The notes under the pieces are model-generated. The model saw nothing but the letters and a program-made list of their open reading frames with translations, did not search any database and had not been told where the DNA came from. A stretch of 11,099 nt of DNA, taken from assembly GCA_011330645.1 (NCBI GenBank), contig DRQB01000219.1, positions 1 to 11,099 of the forward strand, given 5' to 3'. Position 1 is the stretch's first letter. Every line of letters starts with the position of its first letter. Both the position numbers and the translations under genes were made by a program. Of this stretch, positions 1 through 6,286 are shown piece by piece. Source of the DNA: Campylobacterota bacterium (GTDB lineage: Bacteria > Campylobacterota > Campylobacteria > Campylobacterales > Sulfurovaceae).

Positions 1-450
1 GGTGACCTGTATCGTAAATTCGTTATGGTAACATACCACAAAATGGTGTTTCAGTCTGGCAATCTCATAAAGCATTTTACGCTCCTTAGCAGTTTTTTGG
101 AACTCACCTTTTTTGACGACTTCCGCGATGATACCCACAGCAATAGAAAAGACAACAAATCCAAAGATAATGAGTGTAATCGTAAAGATACGACCCATAT
201 CTGAAATAGGTTGAATCTCCCCAAATCCCACAGTGGTAAAAGTAATTCCTGTTTGATAGATGGCATCCATCAGTGGAAAATGATCAATAACCATATAACC
301 TATTGTGCCAATAAGCATAACAAGTACTGTGAGTATAAGAGGAAGTCTAAAGGGGGCTAAATGTCCATAGTATTCGTCATTTAGTGTGATGTGGGGTTTG
401 GGTGCGCTTCTCCAACCGAGAAAACGTTTAAATTTTTGGATAAACATCAT
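1..450 (-). CDS. Two-helix potassium channel with start of RCK/TrkA-N domain (partial, runs off the left edge)
   Basis: Inner-membrane potassium channel; only the first 150 codons are in the window and the frame is open to base 1. I translated it by hand from ATG at 450-448 (a second ATG follows at once). Residues about 36-58 form a first membrane helix; a pore loop follows with the selectivity filter TTVGFGE (TxGFG type, about residues 73-79), then a second helix (about 88-110) and a charged linker. The last visible residues (HHFVVCYHNEFTIQV) look like the first strand of a cytoplasmic TrkA-N/RCK nucleotide-binding domain, as in Kch/MthK-like channels. It lies 46 nt downstream of rpmB on the same strand and may be co-transcribed. 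A 10-bp perfect hairpin sits directly against the start codon. An overlapping frame at 51-266 is a shadow. The family call is firm; the ion gated in vivo and the ligand are unknown. Confidence 0.88.
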   Translation of the reverse strand, partial: MMFIQKFKRFLGWRSAPKPHITLNDEYYGHLAPFRLPLILTVLVMLIGTIGYMVIDHFPLMDAIYQTGITFTTVGFGEIQPISDMGRIFTITLIIFGFVVFSIAVGIIAEVVKKGEFQKTAKERKMLYEIARLKHHFVVCYHNEFTIQVT

Positions 451-476
451 GATAAGAGAGTATATCCTCTCTTATC
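451..476 (-). promoter_or_regulatory. Perfect 10-bp hairpin abutting the channel start codon
   Basis: GATAAGAGAG and CTCTCTTATC are perfect inverted repeats around a 6-nt loop. The hairpin ends on the base before the channel ATG (450) and contains the only purine-rich ribosome-binding candidate (AGAGAGGA), whose AGAGAG part would be paired. On the minus strand no U-tract follows, so it is not a classical intrinsic terminator for rpmB, although partial termination is possible. An in-frame stop just upstream excludes a longer start. Control of channel translation is an inference. Confidence 0.55.
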
Positions 477-496
477 TTAAAAGTGTGAGCAAGTGA

Positions 497-706
497 TTAG
501 TTTGCTGCAGCAGCTTGCGCAGCTTTTTTCTTCATAGTTCTAAGTGTAGATGCTGCTACTTTTACTCTCTTAGTTGTTCCATCTTCAAGTGTGATTTTCA
601 CAGATCTTAAGTTTGGAAGTTGTCTTCTTTTTGTTTTGTTATTTGCGTGAGAAACGTTGTTTCCTGTTAATGGCCCTTTGCCAGTGATTGCACATTTTCT
701 TGACAT
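497..706 (-). CDS. rpmB: 50S ribosomal protein L28
   Basis: Component of the large ribosomal subunit in the cytoplasm. The 69-residue protein begins MSRKCAITGKGPLTGNNVSHANN, which is the classic L28 N-terminus, continues with KRRQLPNLRS and VKITLEDGTTKRVKV, and ends in an Ala/Lys-rich tail (KKKAAQAAAAN) slightly longer than usual. The start at 706 has a good ribosome-binding site (AAGGA, 6 nt upstream). A longer frame starting at 769 would add 21 residues, but the perfect -10 box TATAAT (764-759) lies inside that extension, so it cannot be translated from this promoter. It is divergent from rpe with both promoters in the 160-nt gap; rpmB next to rpe and dnaQ is an arrangement I recall from Campylobacter jejuni. 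Identification is certain. Confidence 0.97.
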   Translation of the reverse strand: MSRKCAITGKGPLTGNNVSHANNKTKRRQLPNLRSVKITLEDGTTKRVKVAASTLRTMKKKAAQAAAAN

Positions 707-727
707 AATAATTCCTTGTGTAAAGTA

Positions 728-743
728 CCGTTTTAAGAAACGG
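728..743 (-). promoter_or_regulatory. Small hairpin in the rpmB 5' leader
   Basis: CCGTTT-TAAG-AAACGG is a perfect 6-bp stem with a 4-nt loop. It falls about 10 nt downstream of the predicted rpmB transcription start, inside the leader of about 46 nt. It could stabilise the mRNA or serve in ribosomal autoregulation; the sequence alone does not decide, and a stem this short can arise by chance. Confidence 0.35.
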
Positions 744-758
744 TGAATATTTTGTGGG

Positions 759-764
759 ATTATA
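759..764 (-). promoter_or_regulatory. rpmB promoter -10 box
   Basis: On the minus strand the sequence reads TATAAT, a perfect sigma-70 -10 hexamer, preceded by a T-rich stretch (TAATTTTTGTC) instead of a recognisable -35, as is usual in Campylobacterota. Predicted start of transcription is about 752, giving a leader of about 46 nt. Confidence 0.7.
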
Positions 765-832
765 GACAAAAATTACATAAAATTTGCTTAAAAGAGCTTC
801 ACACTGTATTTGTGTGATTTATAGGTGGTGTG

Positions 833-841
833 TGCTATAAT
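833..841 (+). promoter_or_regulatory. rpe-trpF-dnaQ operon promoter, extended -10
   Basis: TGCTATAAT is a perfect extended -10 box (TGn plus TATAAT at 836-841). Predicted transcription start is about 848, some 20 nt before rpe. It argues against any rpe start upstream of 867. A short inverted repeat (TCACAC/GTGTGA, 799-817) lies just upstream, in the -35 region, and could be chance or an operator. Confidence 0.72.
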
Positions 842-869
842 TATTAAAATTTTTAATCATAGGATAATG

Positions 870-1511
870 ATGTTAGTAGCTCCAAGTATACTTTCTGCAG
901 ATTTTGGAAATTTGGCACATGATGTAAAAGCCATTTGTGAAGGTGGATGTGACCTTGTGCATGTGGATGTGATGGATGGACATTTTGTACCTAACCTTAC
1001 TATTGGTCCCGTGGTGGTGGAAGCTGTCGCTAAGGCAGCTACGAAACCTTTGGATATTCACTTAATGGTTGAGAACAATAGTTTTTTTGTGGATTTGTTT
1101 GCGCCACTCAAACCAGGGTTTATCTCATTTCATATCGAAGAAGAAAAGCACCCGCACAGACTCATTCAAAAGATACGTGCTTTGGGCATACGTCCTGCCA
1201 TTACACTTAATCCGCATACTCCCCCAGAAGCCATTGAGTTTTTACTTGAAGATGTTGATATGGTATTGCTTATGTCGGTAAACCCCGGTTTTGGGGGACA
1301 GAAATTCATCCCTAACGTTGTAGAACGTGCACAGCGACTCAAAGCACTCATTGAGCAACGAAATCCAAAATGTCTCATAGAAGTCGATGGTGGAGTGAAT
1401 GATAAAAATGTCAAAGAGCTAGAAGCAGCAGGTGTAAATGTAGTGGTGGCTGGTTCATTCGTCTATAAACATCCAGAGGGTGTGGCTGCGGCTATATCTG
1501 CATTAAAATAA
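870..1511 (+). CDS. rpe: Ribulose-phosphate 3-epimerase
   Basis: Cytoplasmic enzyme interconverting D-ribulose 5-phosphate and D-xylulose 5-phosphate in the pentose phosphate or Calvin pathways. The protein is 213 residues, normal for the family, and a TIM barrel of the ribulose-phosphate-binding superfamily. Visible signatures: VAPSILSADFGNL at the N-terminus, VHVDVMDGHFVPN (metal ligands H31 and D33, plus D36), LDIHLMV (H64), MSVNPGFGGQ phosphate loop and LIEVDGGV (catalytic D173). Two ATGs stand in tandem at 867 and 870; AGGA at 861-864 is 2 nt from the first and 5 nt from the second, so I chose 870. Starts upstream overlap the promoter. It is first gene of an operon, 12 nt before trpF, which has its own AGGGAAGAG ribosome-binding site overlapping the rpe stop region. 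Identification is certain. Confidence 0.97.
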   Translation: MLVAPSILSADFGNLAHDVKAICEGGCDLVHVDVMDGHFVPNLTIGPVVVEAVAKAATKPLDIHLMVENNSFFVDLFAPLKPGFISFHIEEEKHPHRLIQKIRALGIRPAITLNPHTPPEAIEFLLEDVDMVLLMSVNPGFGGQKFIPNVVERAQRLKALIEQRNPKCLIEVDGGVNDKNVKELEAAGVNVVVAGSFVYKHPEGVAAAISALK

Positions 1512-1523
1512 GGGAAGAGATTT

Positions 1524-2114
1524 ATGCGTATTAAGATATGTGGTATTACCAATTTGAAAGATGCTTTACATGCAGTAGAGTGTGGAGCGGATGCATTGGG
1601 ATTTGTATTTTATAACAAGTCACCACGTTACATTACTCCAGCAGCAGCCAAGCGTATCATCGATAAACTCCCCCCTTTTGTTGAGCGTGTTGGACTCTTC
1701 GTCAACGAAGGGGTTGAAACCATTGATACGGTATGTCGATACTGTGATATCTCTCGGGCACAAATACATTTTGATGTGGATGAAGAATCTTTAGATGCCA
1801 TCGGTCTGCAGACTTTGCCTGTAGTACGGGCAAAAGGTCCTGAAGACTTGACAAAATTTAAAGACAGATATCGACTTGTTGATGCCTACACTGAGGCTTA
1901 TGGTGGTTCAGGACAGCGTCTAAACCTTGAATGGTTTAATGGGGTAGACTGCTCGAAAATCATTCTTGCTGGAGGACTGACTGCTGAAAATGTGGCACAG
2001 GTAAAACAATTAGGTTTTTATGGTGTCGATGTAAGTTCTGGAGTAGAGTCCATTAAAGGTAAAAAAGACCCTATGAAAGTAAAACAATTTATAGCCAATG
2101 CAAAAAGTCTTTGA
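1524..2114 (+). CDS. trpF: Phosphoribosylanthranilate isomerase
   Basis: Tryptophan biosynthesis enzyme converting N-(5-phosphoribosyl)anthranilate to CdRP by an Amadori rearrangement, in the cytoplasm. At 196 residues it is a compact monofunctional TrpF. Visible signatures: MRIKICGIT with catalytic Cys6, GADALGFVFYNKSPRYI, LVDAYTEAYGGSGQ carrying the general acid/base Asp (D120) and the GGSG loop, LAGGLTAENV and GVDVSSGVE near the C-terminus. The ATG at 1524 is preceded by AGGGAAGAG. It sits apart from other trp genes, between rpe and the exonuclease gene, and its 3' end overlaps the latter by 17 nt. Rpe and TrpF belong to the same ribulose-phosphate-binding barrel superfamily, but with sequence divergence too large for a recent duplication. 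Identification is certain. Confidence 0.96.
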   Translation: MRIKICGITNLKDALHAVECGADALGFVFYNKSPRYITPAAAKRIIDKLPPFVERVGLFVNEGVETIDTVCRYCDISRAQIHFDVDEESLDAIGLQTLPVVRAKGPEDLTKFKDRYRLVDAYTEAYGGSGQRLNLEWFNGVDCSKIILAGGLTAENVAQVKQLGFYGVDVSSGVESIKGKKDPMKVKQFIANAKSL

Positions 2115-2886
2115 GGAGCTGACCACAGCATTTCGTAAACAGGATGGAGTGCTCTCTGAAGAAAAATATAAGCAAATAGCTATGAAATATACCACATTGC
2201 TTGAAGACAGTGATACGATTTTTATTTTATTACAGGCTTCAGGTTATCCTATCATTTATGAAAATGACGCATATAAATTAGAGACTTGTTTTACCTCTTA
2301 TGAACATCAGAAATATTGTGTGATTGACATAGAGACCAATGGTTCAAAGCCTGGGACTTCCCAAGTCATTGAGATAGGTGCAGTGATGTTACAAAATGGT
2401 GAAGTCATAGACCGTTATGAAACATTTGTAGAGTGTGCTTTTTTACCAGAGTATATTACAAAAATCACTGGTATAGAGCCAGAAGATCTCATTGGAGCGC
2501 CCACAAGAAAAGAAGCATTGATTGGATTACGTCATTTTATGGAAGATGCGATTTTTGTGGCACACAATGCAGATTTTGATTATACTTTCCTCAATGCTTC
2601 CTTTGAACGTTTCGGTTTAGGTAATATTGGTAATCCTAAACTTTGTACGATTGATCTTGCACGGCGAACTTTCGAGAGTGAACGGTATGGACTTGCTTAT
2701 TTGATTGATACTTTAGATATCAAAACAGCCACACACCATCGTGCTTTCTCTGACGCAGTATGTGCTGCAAAAGTGATGGAAAAGTCATTAGAGACTATAC
2801 CTCAATACGTGAGGACAGCCGATGAGTTATTACAATTTTCAAAATCTTCCAAGAAAGAACGTAGACTCAAAAAAGAAAAAAATTAA
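2098..2886 (+). CDS. dnaQ: DnaQ-like 3'-5' exonuclease (DEDDh family)
   Basis: Predicted 3'-5' exonuclease of the DnaQ/epsilon type acting on DNA (or RNA). All five DEDDh residues are visible: D77 and E79 in YCVIDIETNG, D161 in AHNADFDYTFL, and H214 and D219 in HHRAFSDA. Residues 1 to about 70 form a separate N-terminal region of unknown role; the C-terminus is a basic lysine-rich tail (SSKKERRLKKEKN). The protein is 262 residues, longer than E. coli epsilon. The ATG at 2098 lies inside trpF (17-nt overlap) without a clear ribosome-binding site, so translational coupling is likely; GAGGAG at the trpF stop is too far inside to serve it. Another start could be ATG 2182. Its stop TAA overlaps the stop of the opposing EI24 gene. 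Whether it is the replicative proofreading subunit or a repair enzyme cannot be told. Confidence 0.88.
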   Translation: MQKVFEELTTAFRKQDGVLSEEKYKQIAMKYTTLLEDSDTIFILLQASGYPIIYENDAYKLETCFTSYEHQKYCVIDIETNGSKPGTSQVIEIGAVMLQNGEVIDRYETFVECAFLPEYITKITGIEPEDLIGAPTRKEALIGLRHFMEDAIFVAHNADFDYTFLNASFERFGLGNIGNPKLCTIDLARRTFESERYGLAYLIDTLDIKTATHHRAFSDAVCAAKVMEKSLETIPQYVRTADELLQFSKSSKKERRLKKEKN

Positions 2887-3557
2887 CGCTCTTCTTTCCC
2901 TAAGATATAGTGTAAAAAAAGTATTTGTGCAAAGACAGCTGAAAAGATGTTGAGTACAGGAATATAGTTAAACCCTGCAGCAATCATTGCCAACATGGTT
3001 GATTTCCTTGTTTTCGCTTTTATCTGCTTCGCTTTCTTGGGATCTTTTTTATCGCTGATAAACAGAGAACTTACGTCATAAATAGTAGGTTTTTTAAGTA
3101 AAATAGACCATAACCATAACATATATACTGCCCCCACAAGAGGAATGAACATCACAGGAAAAGTAAAGATGAAGATGATGAACATGATCATGGCTGATTT
3201 GAGACTTAAAAAAATGGATGTACTAATGTTTGGCGTGCCTATCACTTTTGTATCAGGGTAATGTTTCTTTGCAAGTTTAATGAGTAGGGGCTCTACTAAA
3301 AAGGATGTGACAAGAGAAATCATAATGATAAAAATCATATAGCTGATAGCCATGGATGCCACAGAAGCACCTGTGGTTTGTAACCATTCCCATGGAAGCC
3401 ATGAGAGATAGTTACCAATGAAACTATTGATACTGCCTCCAACTAACCACAATATGGCAGCCGTGATAGCAATAGCAATGAGAGTTACTTTTGTTACGAA
3501 AAACAGGACAGTTGGGGAGATAATGTCTTTAAAGCTTTTTCCTATCGTTTGTGTCAT
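2883..3557 (-). CDS. EI24/CysZ-family inner-membrane protein
   Basis: Polytopic inner-membrane protein of 224 residues resembling the EI24 domain family, which includes the sulfate permease CysZ. Hydrophobic stretches lie at about residues 14-40, 65-93, 118-154 and 186-219, with a lysine-rich cytoplasmic segment (KKDPKKAKQIKAKTRK) before the last one and a short basic C-terminus. It has FVTKVTL, SFLVEPLL and FIPLVGAVY-type EI24 features. The start ATG overlaps the stop of the carbonic anhydrase-like gene by one base (TAATG), so the two are translationally coupled in the ppk operon. It ends tail to tail with the dnaQ-like gene with overlapping stop codons, leaving no room for a terminator. Substrate is unknown; sulfate is only a family-based guess, and no cys genes are nearby. 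Confidence 0.72.
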   Translation of the reverse strand: MTQTIGKSFKDIISPTVLFFVTKVTLIAIAITAAILWLVGGSINSFIGNYLSWLPWEWLQTTGASVASMAISYMIFIIMISLVTSFLVEPLLIKLAKKHYPDTKVIGTPNISTSIFLSLKSAMIMFIIFIFTFPVMFIPLVGAVYMLWLWSILLKKPTIYDVSSLFISDKKDPKKAKQIKAKTRKSTMLAMIAAGFNYIPVLNIFSAVFAQILFLHYILGKEER

Positions 3558-4081
3558 TATAGATACTCGTTCTTAAATGCAACATATCTTTTGGCAGAAG
3601 CATATAACTCTGCTACCTCTTCATCTGTAAGCGCACGTACGACTTTTGCAGGACTACCCATAATAAGACTACGGGGTGGGAACTTTTTGTTCTTAGTAAC
3701 CAAACTTCCTGCTCCTACGATGGACTCTTTACCTATGACAGCACCATCTAGTATGGTGGCAGACATGCCTATAAGACAGGCATCTTCTATGGTACAGCCA
3801 TGAAGCATGACTCTGTGACCTACGGTGACATCATTGCCTATGGTGGTAGGGTTACCATCTGACATATCTGCTTTTTTATGGTGGGTAACATGAATCATGC
3901 TGAGGTCTTGGATATTTGTTCTGTCACCGATGGTGATAAAATGTACATCTCCACGTACCACACAGCCAAACCATACAGCAGAGTCTTCACCCATCGTTGT
4001 TCTGCCTATCACAGAAGCGCCTTGGGCTACCCATGCATTACGGCCTAGTTTTGGTGTCCATTCTTGAAATTGCAATAACAT
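3557..4081 (-). CDS. Gamma-class carbonic anhydrase-like hexapeptide protein (YrdA/PaaY type)
   Basis: Left-handed beta-helix protein of 174 residues built of hexapeptide repeats (for example GASVIG, IGNDVTVGH, CLIGMSATILDGAVIGKESIVGAGSLVTK). The putative metal ligands of the gamma carbonic anhydrase family are present: H64 in MIHVTHH, and H89 and H94 in VGHRVMLHG. VVRGDVHFITIGDRTNIQD is the typical segment before them. Such proteins form cytoplasmic trimers with metal at subunit interfaces; many lack measured carbonic anhydrase activity, so the reaction is uncertain. The C-terminus is the usual helix (LTDEEVAELYASAKRYV). It begins one base after the ppk stop codon and overlaps the next gene by one base, so it is the middle member of a coupled three-gene operon. 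Confidence 0.9.
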   Translation of the reverse strand: MLLQFQEWTPKLGRNAWVAQGASVIGRTTMGEDSAVWFGCVVRGDVHFITIGDRTNIQDLSMIHVTHHKKADMSDGNPTTIGNDVTVGHRVMLHGCTIEDACLIGMSATILDGAVIGKESIVGAGSLVTKNKKFPPRSLIMGSPAKVVRALTDEEVAELYASAKRYVAFKNEYL

Positions 4082-4082
4082 T

Positions 4083-6170
4083 TTATGAATCCTTCAATAT
4101 TCTGTTTGCCAAACGACTGACATAATCTGGCGTTTCTTTTTTTGTTTTATCATGTATCTTGCTTACGTATTCTTCTAACACACAGTGATTATTGACATTT
4201 TTGCCAAGTGGAGGTACTTTAGTATAGTTCCCATCAGGTTGAAGTTCCCAGCGCAAGGCATTGTCTGCAAGTTGTAGCATAAGAATTTGTTCTATTTTTT
4301 GAGTGAGATTGTCTTCGAGTATCGGTGTCATAAGTTCTACACGACGTACAAGGTTACGAGGCATAAGGTCTGCACTAGAGATATAACATTTGACTTTATC
4401 GTGTTTAAAGTAGTAGATGCGGGCGTGTTCAAGGTATTTTCCTATGACAGAAGAGACGGTGATATTTTCAGAAATACCTTTGACACCAGGTTTCAAACAA
4501 CAAATACCACGGATAATAAGATCAACTTTACATTTCTCTTGAGAAGCCTTATAGAGTGCTTGAATAATATCAACATCCACTAAAGAATTTGCTTTAAGAA
4601 TGATGTGTCCTTGTGTTCCAAGTTTGGACTCTTTTTCTATAAGCTTAAGCAGTTTGGGTTTAATCTGCTTGGGTGACATGAACAGTGTACCTAGTTTTGT
4701 ATGGGTGGAAAATCCTGTGAGAAAATGAAAGAAATGTGTCGCATCAGTGCCAAAAATCTCTTTAGAAGTAAAGTATGAGATATCGGTATAGATTTTGGCA
4801 GTACTTGGGTTATAGTTTCCTGTGGCAAGATGTACATAACTTTGTAGTTTTGAGCCTTTTCGTTTGATGACTTGTGCTATTTTGGCATGTACTTTAAGTC
4901 CTGGTATACCATACACTACGTGCGCGCCTGCTTCTTCTAAGGCTTTTGCCCAGCGTAAATTATTTTCTTCATCAAAACGTGCTTTGAGTTCGACAAGTAC
5001 CATCACCTGCTTCCCATCGCGTACTGCATCGATGAGGGCTTTAACGATGGGTGATTTTTGTCCTGCTCGGTACAGGGTCATACGTATAGCCACCGTTTCG
5101 GGATCAGCTGCAGCTTGTTTGATAAACTGAATAACTGGCTCGAAACTGTCAAAAGGATGGTAGAGTAAGACATCTTGTTTGTCTATTGCATCAAATAAAT
5201 TTTCAGTATCAAGTGGTGGTAATGTTTTAGGATTAAATGTAGGTAGTACCAAATGAGAAAGCGCTTTGTCCCCTACAATTTGCCAGAGGCTTCCAAGGTT
5301 GAGTGGGAGGCTTTTATAGGTATAGATATCTTTATCATCAAGGTCAAGATGAGAGAGTAAAAATTTAGTAAGTTTTTTATCTGCACCTTCCATGAGTTCA
5401 AGACGAATCAGTGAACCTTTATTCCGTGAACGTAGTCCCTCTTGTAAGATTTCTAAAAAGTCATCCGCTTCCTCTTCTTCTATCTCGATGTCGGCATTAC
5501 GTGTGACCCTAAAAGGCGTAGATGCCAAAGGTTTAAACCCTGGAAAAAGTTCTGAAGCGAAGTGCTCTACAACTGATTCTATAGGGATAAAGGTTTGTTC
5601 TACCTGTAAAAATCGTGGTAAAATACGAGGAATACGAATCAGTCCATGTTTAATATTTTTAGAATCATCTTTGAGTGTAATAGCCAGTCCAAAACTGAGG
5701 TTGTTCAGATGAGGGAACGGGTGTGTCGCATCTACTGCGATAGGGATGATGACAGGATATATCTCATTAAAAAACATCTCTTTGACAGCAAACTTTTCAT
5801 CATCATTTAAGACATCATAGTTTTTCACATGGACAGAGTTGTCATGCAGCTCTGAGATAATAGAGGTATAACAGGTTTCCAGTACTTGATGCTCTTTATG
5901 TAAATAATCATGTATCTGTTCTAGTTGGTCTTTAGGAGTGAGTTTATCAGCACCTGTCTCTTGTACACGTGCTTTAAAAAGTGCTTTGAGTCCTGCAACA
6001 CGTATCATATAAAACTCATCGAGGTTGGTACCATAAATTGCAAGGAACTTGAGACGTTCAAGGGGTGGAAGTTTTTCATCGAGTGCTTGGGCAAGTACAC
6101 GAGAGTTAAACTGAAGCCATGAAAGTTCACGGTTAAAGTAAAGTTGAGAAGAGTTGAGGTCTGCGTTCAT
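4083..6170 (-). CDS. ppk: Polyphosphate kinase 1
   Basis: Reversible synthesis of inorganic polyphosphate from ATP, at the inner membrane or in polyphosphate granules. The protein has 695 residues, the usual PPK1 length. N-terminal domain: YFNRELSWLQFNSRVLAQA and LERLKFLAIYGTNLDEFYMIRVAG. Middle: FRVTRNADIEIEEEEADD. Catalytic core: HPFDSFEPV, AIRMTLYRAG, ELKARFDEENNLRWA and GLKVHAK with the autophosphorylated His428; second conserved His582 in YLEHARIYYF; then ISSADLMPRNLVRRVE. Start at 6170 has an AGG about 9 nt upstream and a perfect extended -10 box at 6208-6200. It heads the operon ppk, carbonic anhydrase-like, EI24. The BIME repeat lies directly upstream of its promoter. Identification is certain. 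Confidence 0.97.
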   Translation of the reverse strand: MNADLNSSQLYFNRELSWLQFNSRVLAQALDEKLPPLERLKFLAIYGTNLDEFYMIRVAGLKALFKARVQETGADKLTPKDQLEQIHDYLHKEHQVLETCYTSIISELHDNSVHVKNYDVLNDDEKFAVKEMFFNEIYPVIIPIAVDATHPFPHLNNLSFGLAITLKDDSKNIKHGLIRIPRILPRFLQVEQTFIPIESVVEHFASELFPGFKPLASTPFRVTRNADIEIEEEEADDFLEILQEGLRSRNKGSLIRLELMEGADKKLTKFLLSHLDLDDKDIYTYKSLPLNLGSLWQIVGDKALSHLVLPTFNPKTLPPLDTENLFDAIDKQDVLLYHPFDSFEPVIQFIKQAAADPETVAIRMTLYRAGQKSPIVKALIDAVRDGKQVMVLVELKARFDEENNLRWAKALEEAGAHVVYGIPGLKVHAKIAQVIKRKGSKLQSYVHLATGNYNPSTAKIYTDISYFTSKEIFGTDATHFFHFLTGFSTHTKLGTLFMSPKQIKPKLLKLIEKESKLGTQGHIILKANSLVDVDIIQALYKASQEKCKVDLIIRGICCLKPGVKGISENITVSSVIGKYLEHARIYYFKHDKVKCYISSADLMPRNLVRRVELMTPILEDNLTQKIEQILMLQLADNALRWELQPDGNYTKVPPLGKNVNNHCVLEEYVSKIHDKTKKETPDYVSRLANRILKDS

Positions 6171-6199
6171 GGGTGTTGCCTATAAATTATATTTTCGTA

Positions 6200-6208
6200 A
6201 TTATAGCA
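6200..6208 (-). promoter_or_regulatory. ppk operon promoter, extended -10
   Basis: The minus strand reads TGCTATAAT, a perfect extended -10, preceded by a short T-run. Predicted transcription start is about 6193, some 23 nt before the ppk ATG. The usual -35 position falls inside the left arm of the BIME repeat (6216-6239), so the repeat has replaced the upstream promoter DNA. Confidence 0.7.
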
Positions 6209-6215
6209 AAAATTT

Positions 6216-6286
6216 GTAGGGTGGGCATTCTTGCCCATCAAAATGAGTAATTATTGTGCATGGGTGGGCAAGAATGCCCACCCTAC
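6216..6286. repeat. BIME: pair of inverted REP palindromes between uvrB and ppk
   Basis: Two head-out REP copies. The left arm starts GTAGGGTGGGCATTCTTGCC (6216) and the right arm is its reverse complement ending at 6286; 22 nt are identical (6216-6237 against 6265-6286). Each arm folds alone: right, GGGTGGGCA-AGAA-TGCCCACCC, a perfect 9-bp stem (6262-6283); left, the same with one G-T mismatch. A spacer of about 22 nt separates them. The two arms can also pair with each other. The TAG inside the right head is the uvrB stop codon. On the minus strand the first hairpin could act as 3' mRNA stabiliser, but no U-tract follows. The GTAGGGTG head is the kind mobilised by RAYT (TnpA-REP) proteins in other bacteria; none is in the window. 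Confidence 0.85.

Noticed and set aside
51..266. Complete 71-residue minus-strand frame, suggesting a small protein or a frameshifted channel.
   Set aside because: The overlapping frame is open from 450 to base 1 and encodes the TTVGFGE filter and RCK start without any break; 51-266 is a shadow.
707..769. N-terminal extension of rpmB by 21 residues.
   Set aside because: It contains the -10 box of the gene, lacks L28 homology, and the ATG at 706 has a good ribosome-binding site.
799..817. TCACAC/GTGTGA inverted repeat upstream of rpe as a CRP-type operator.
   Set aside because: The half-sites are in the wrong orientation for TGTGA-N6-TCACA, and 6-bp repeats are common by chance.
825..866. 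N-terminal extension of rpe from ATG 825.
   Set aside because: It overlaps the extended -10 box at 833-841 and lacks homology; the AGGA before 867/870 marks the true start.
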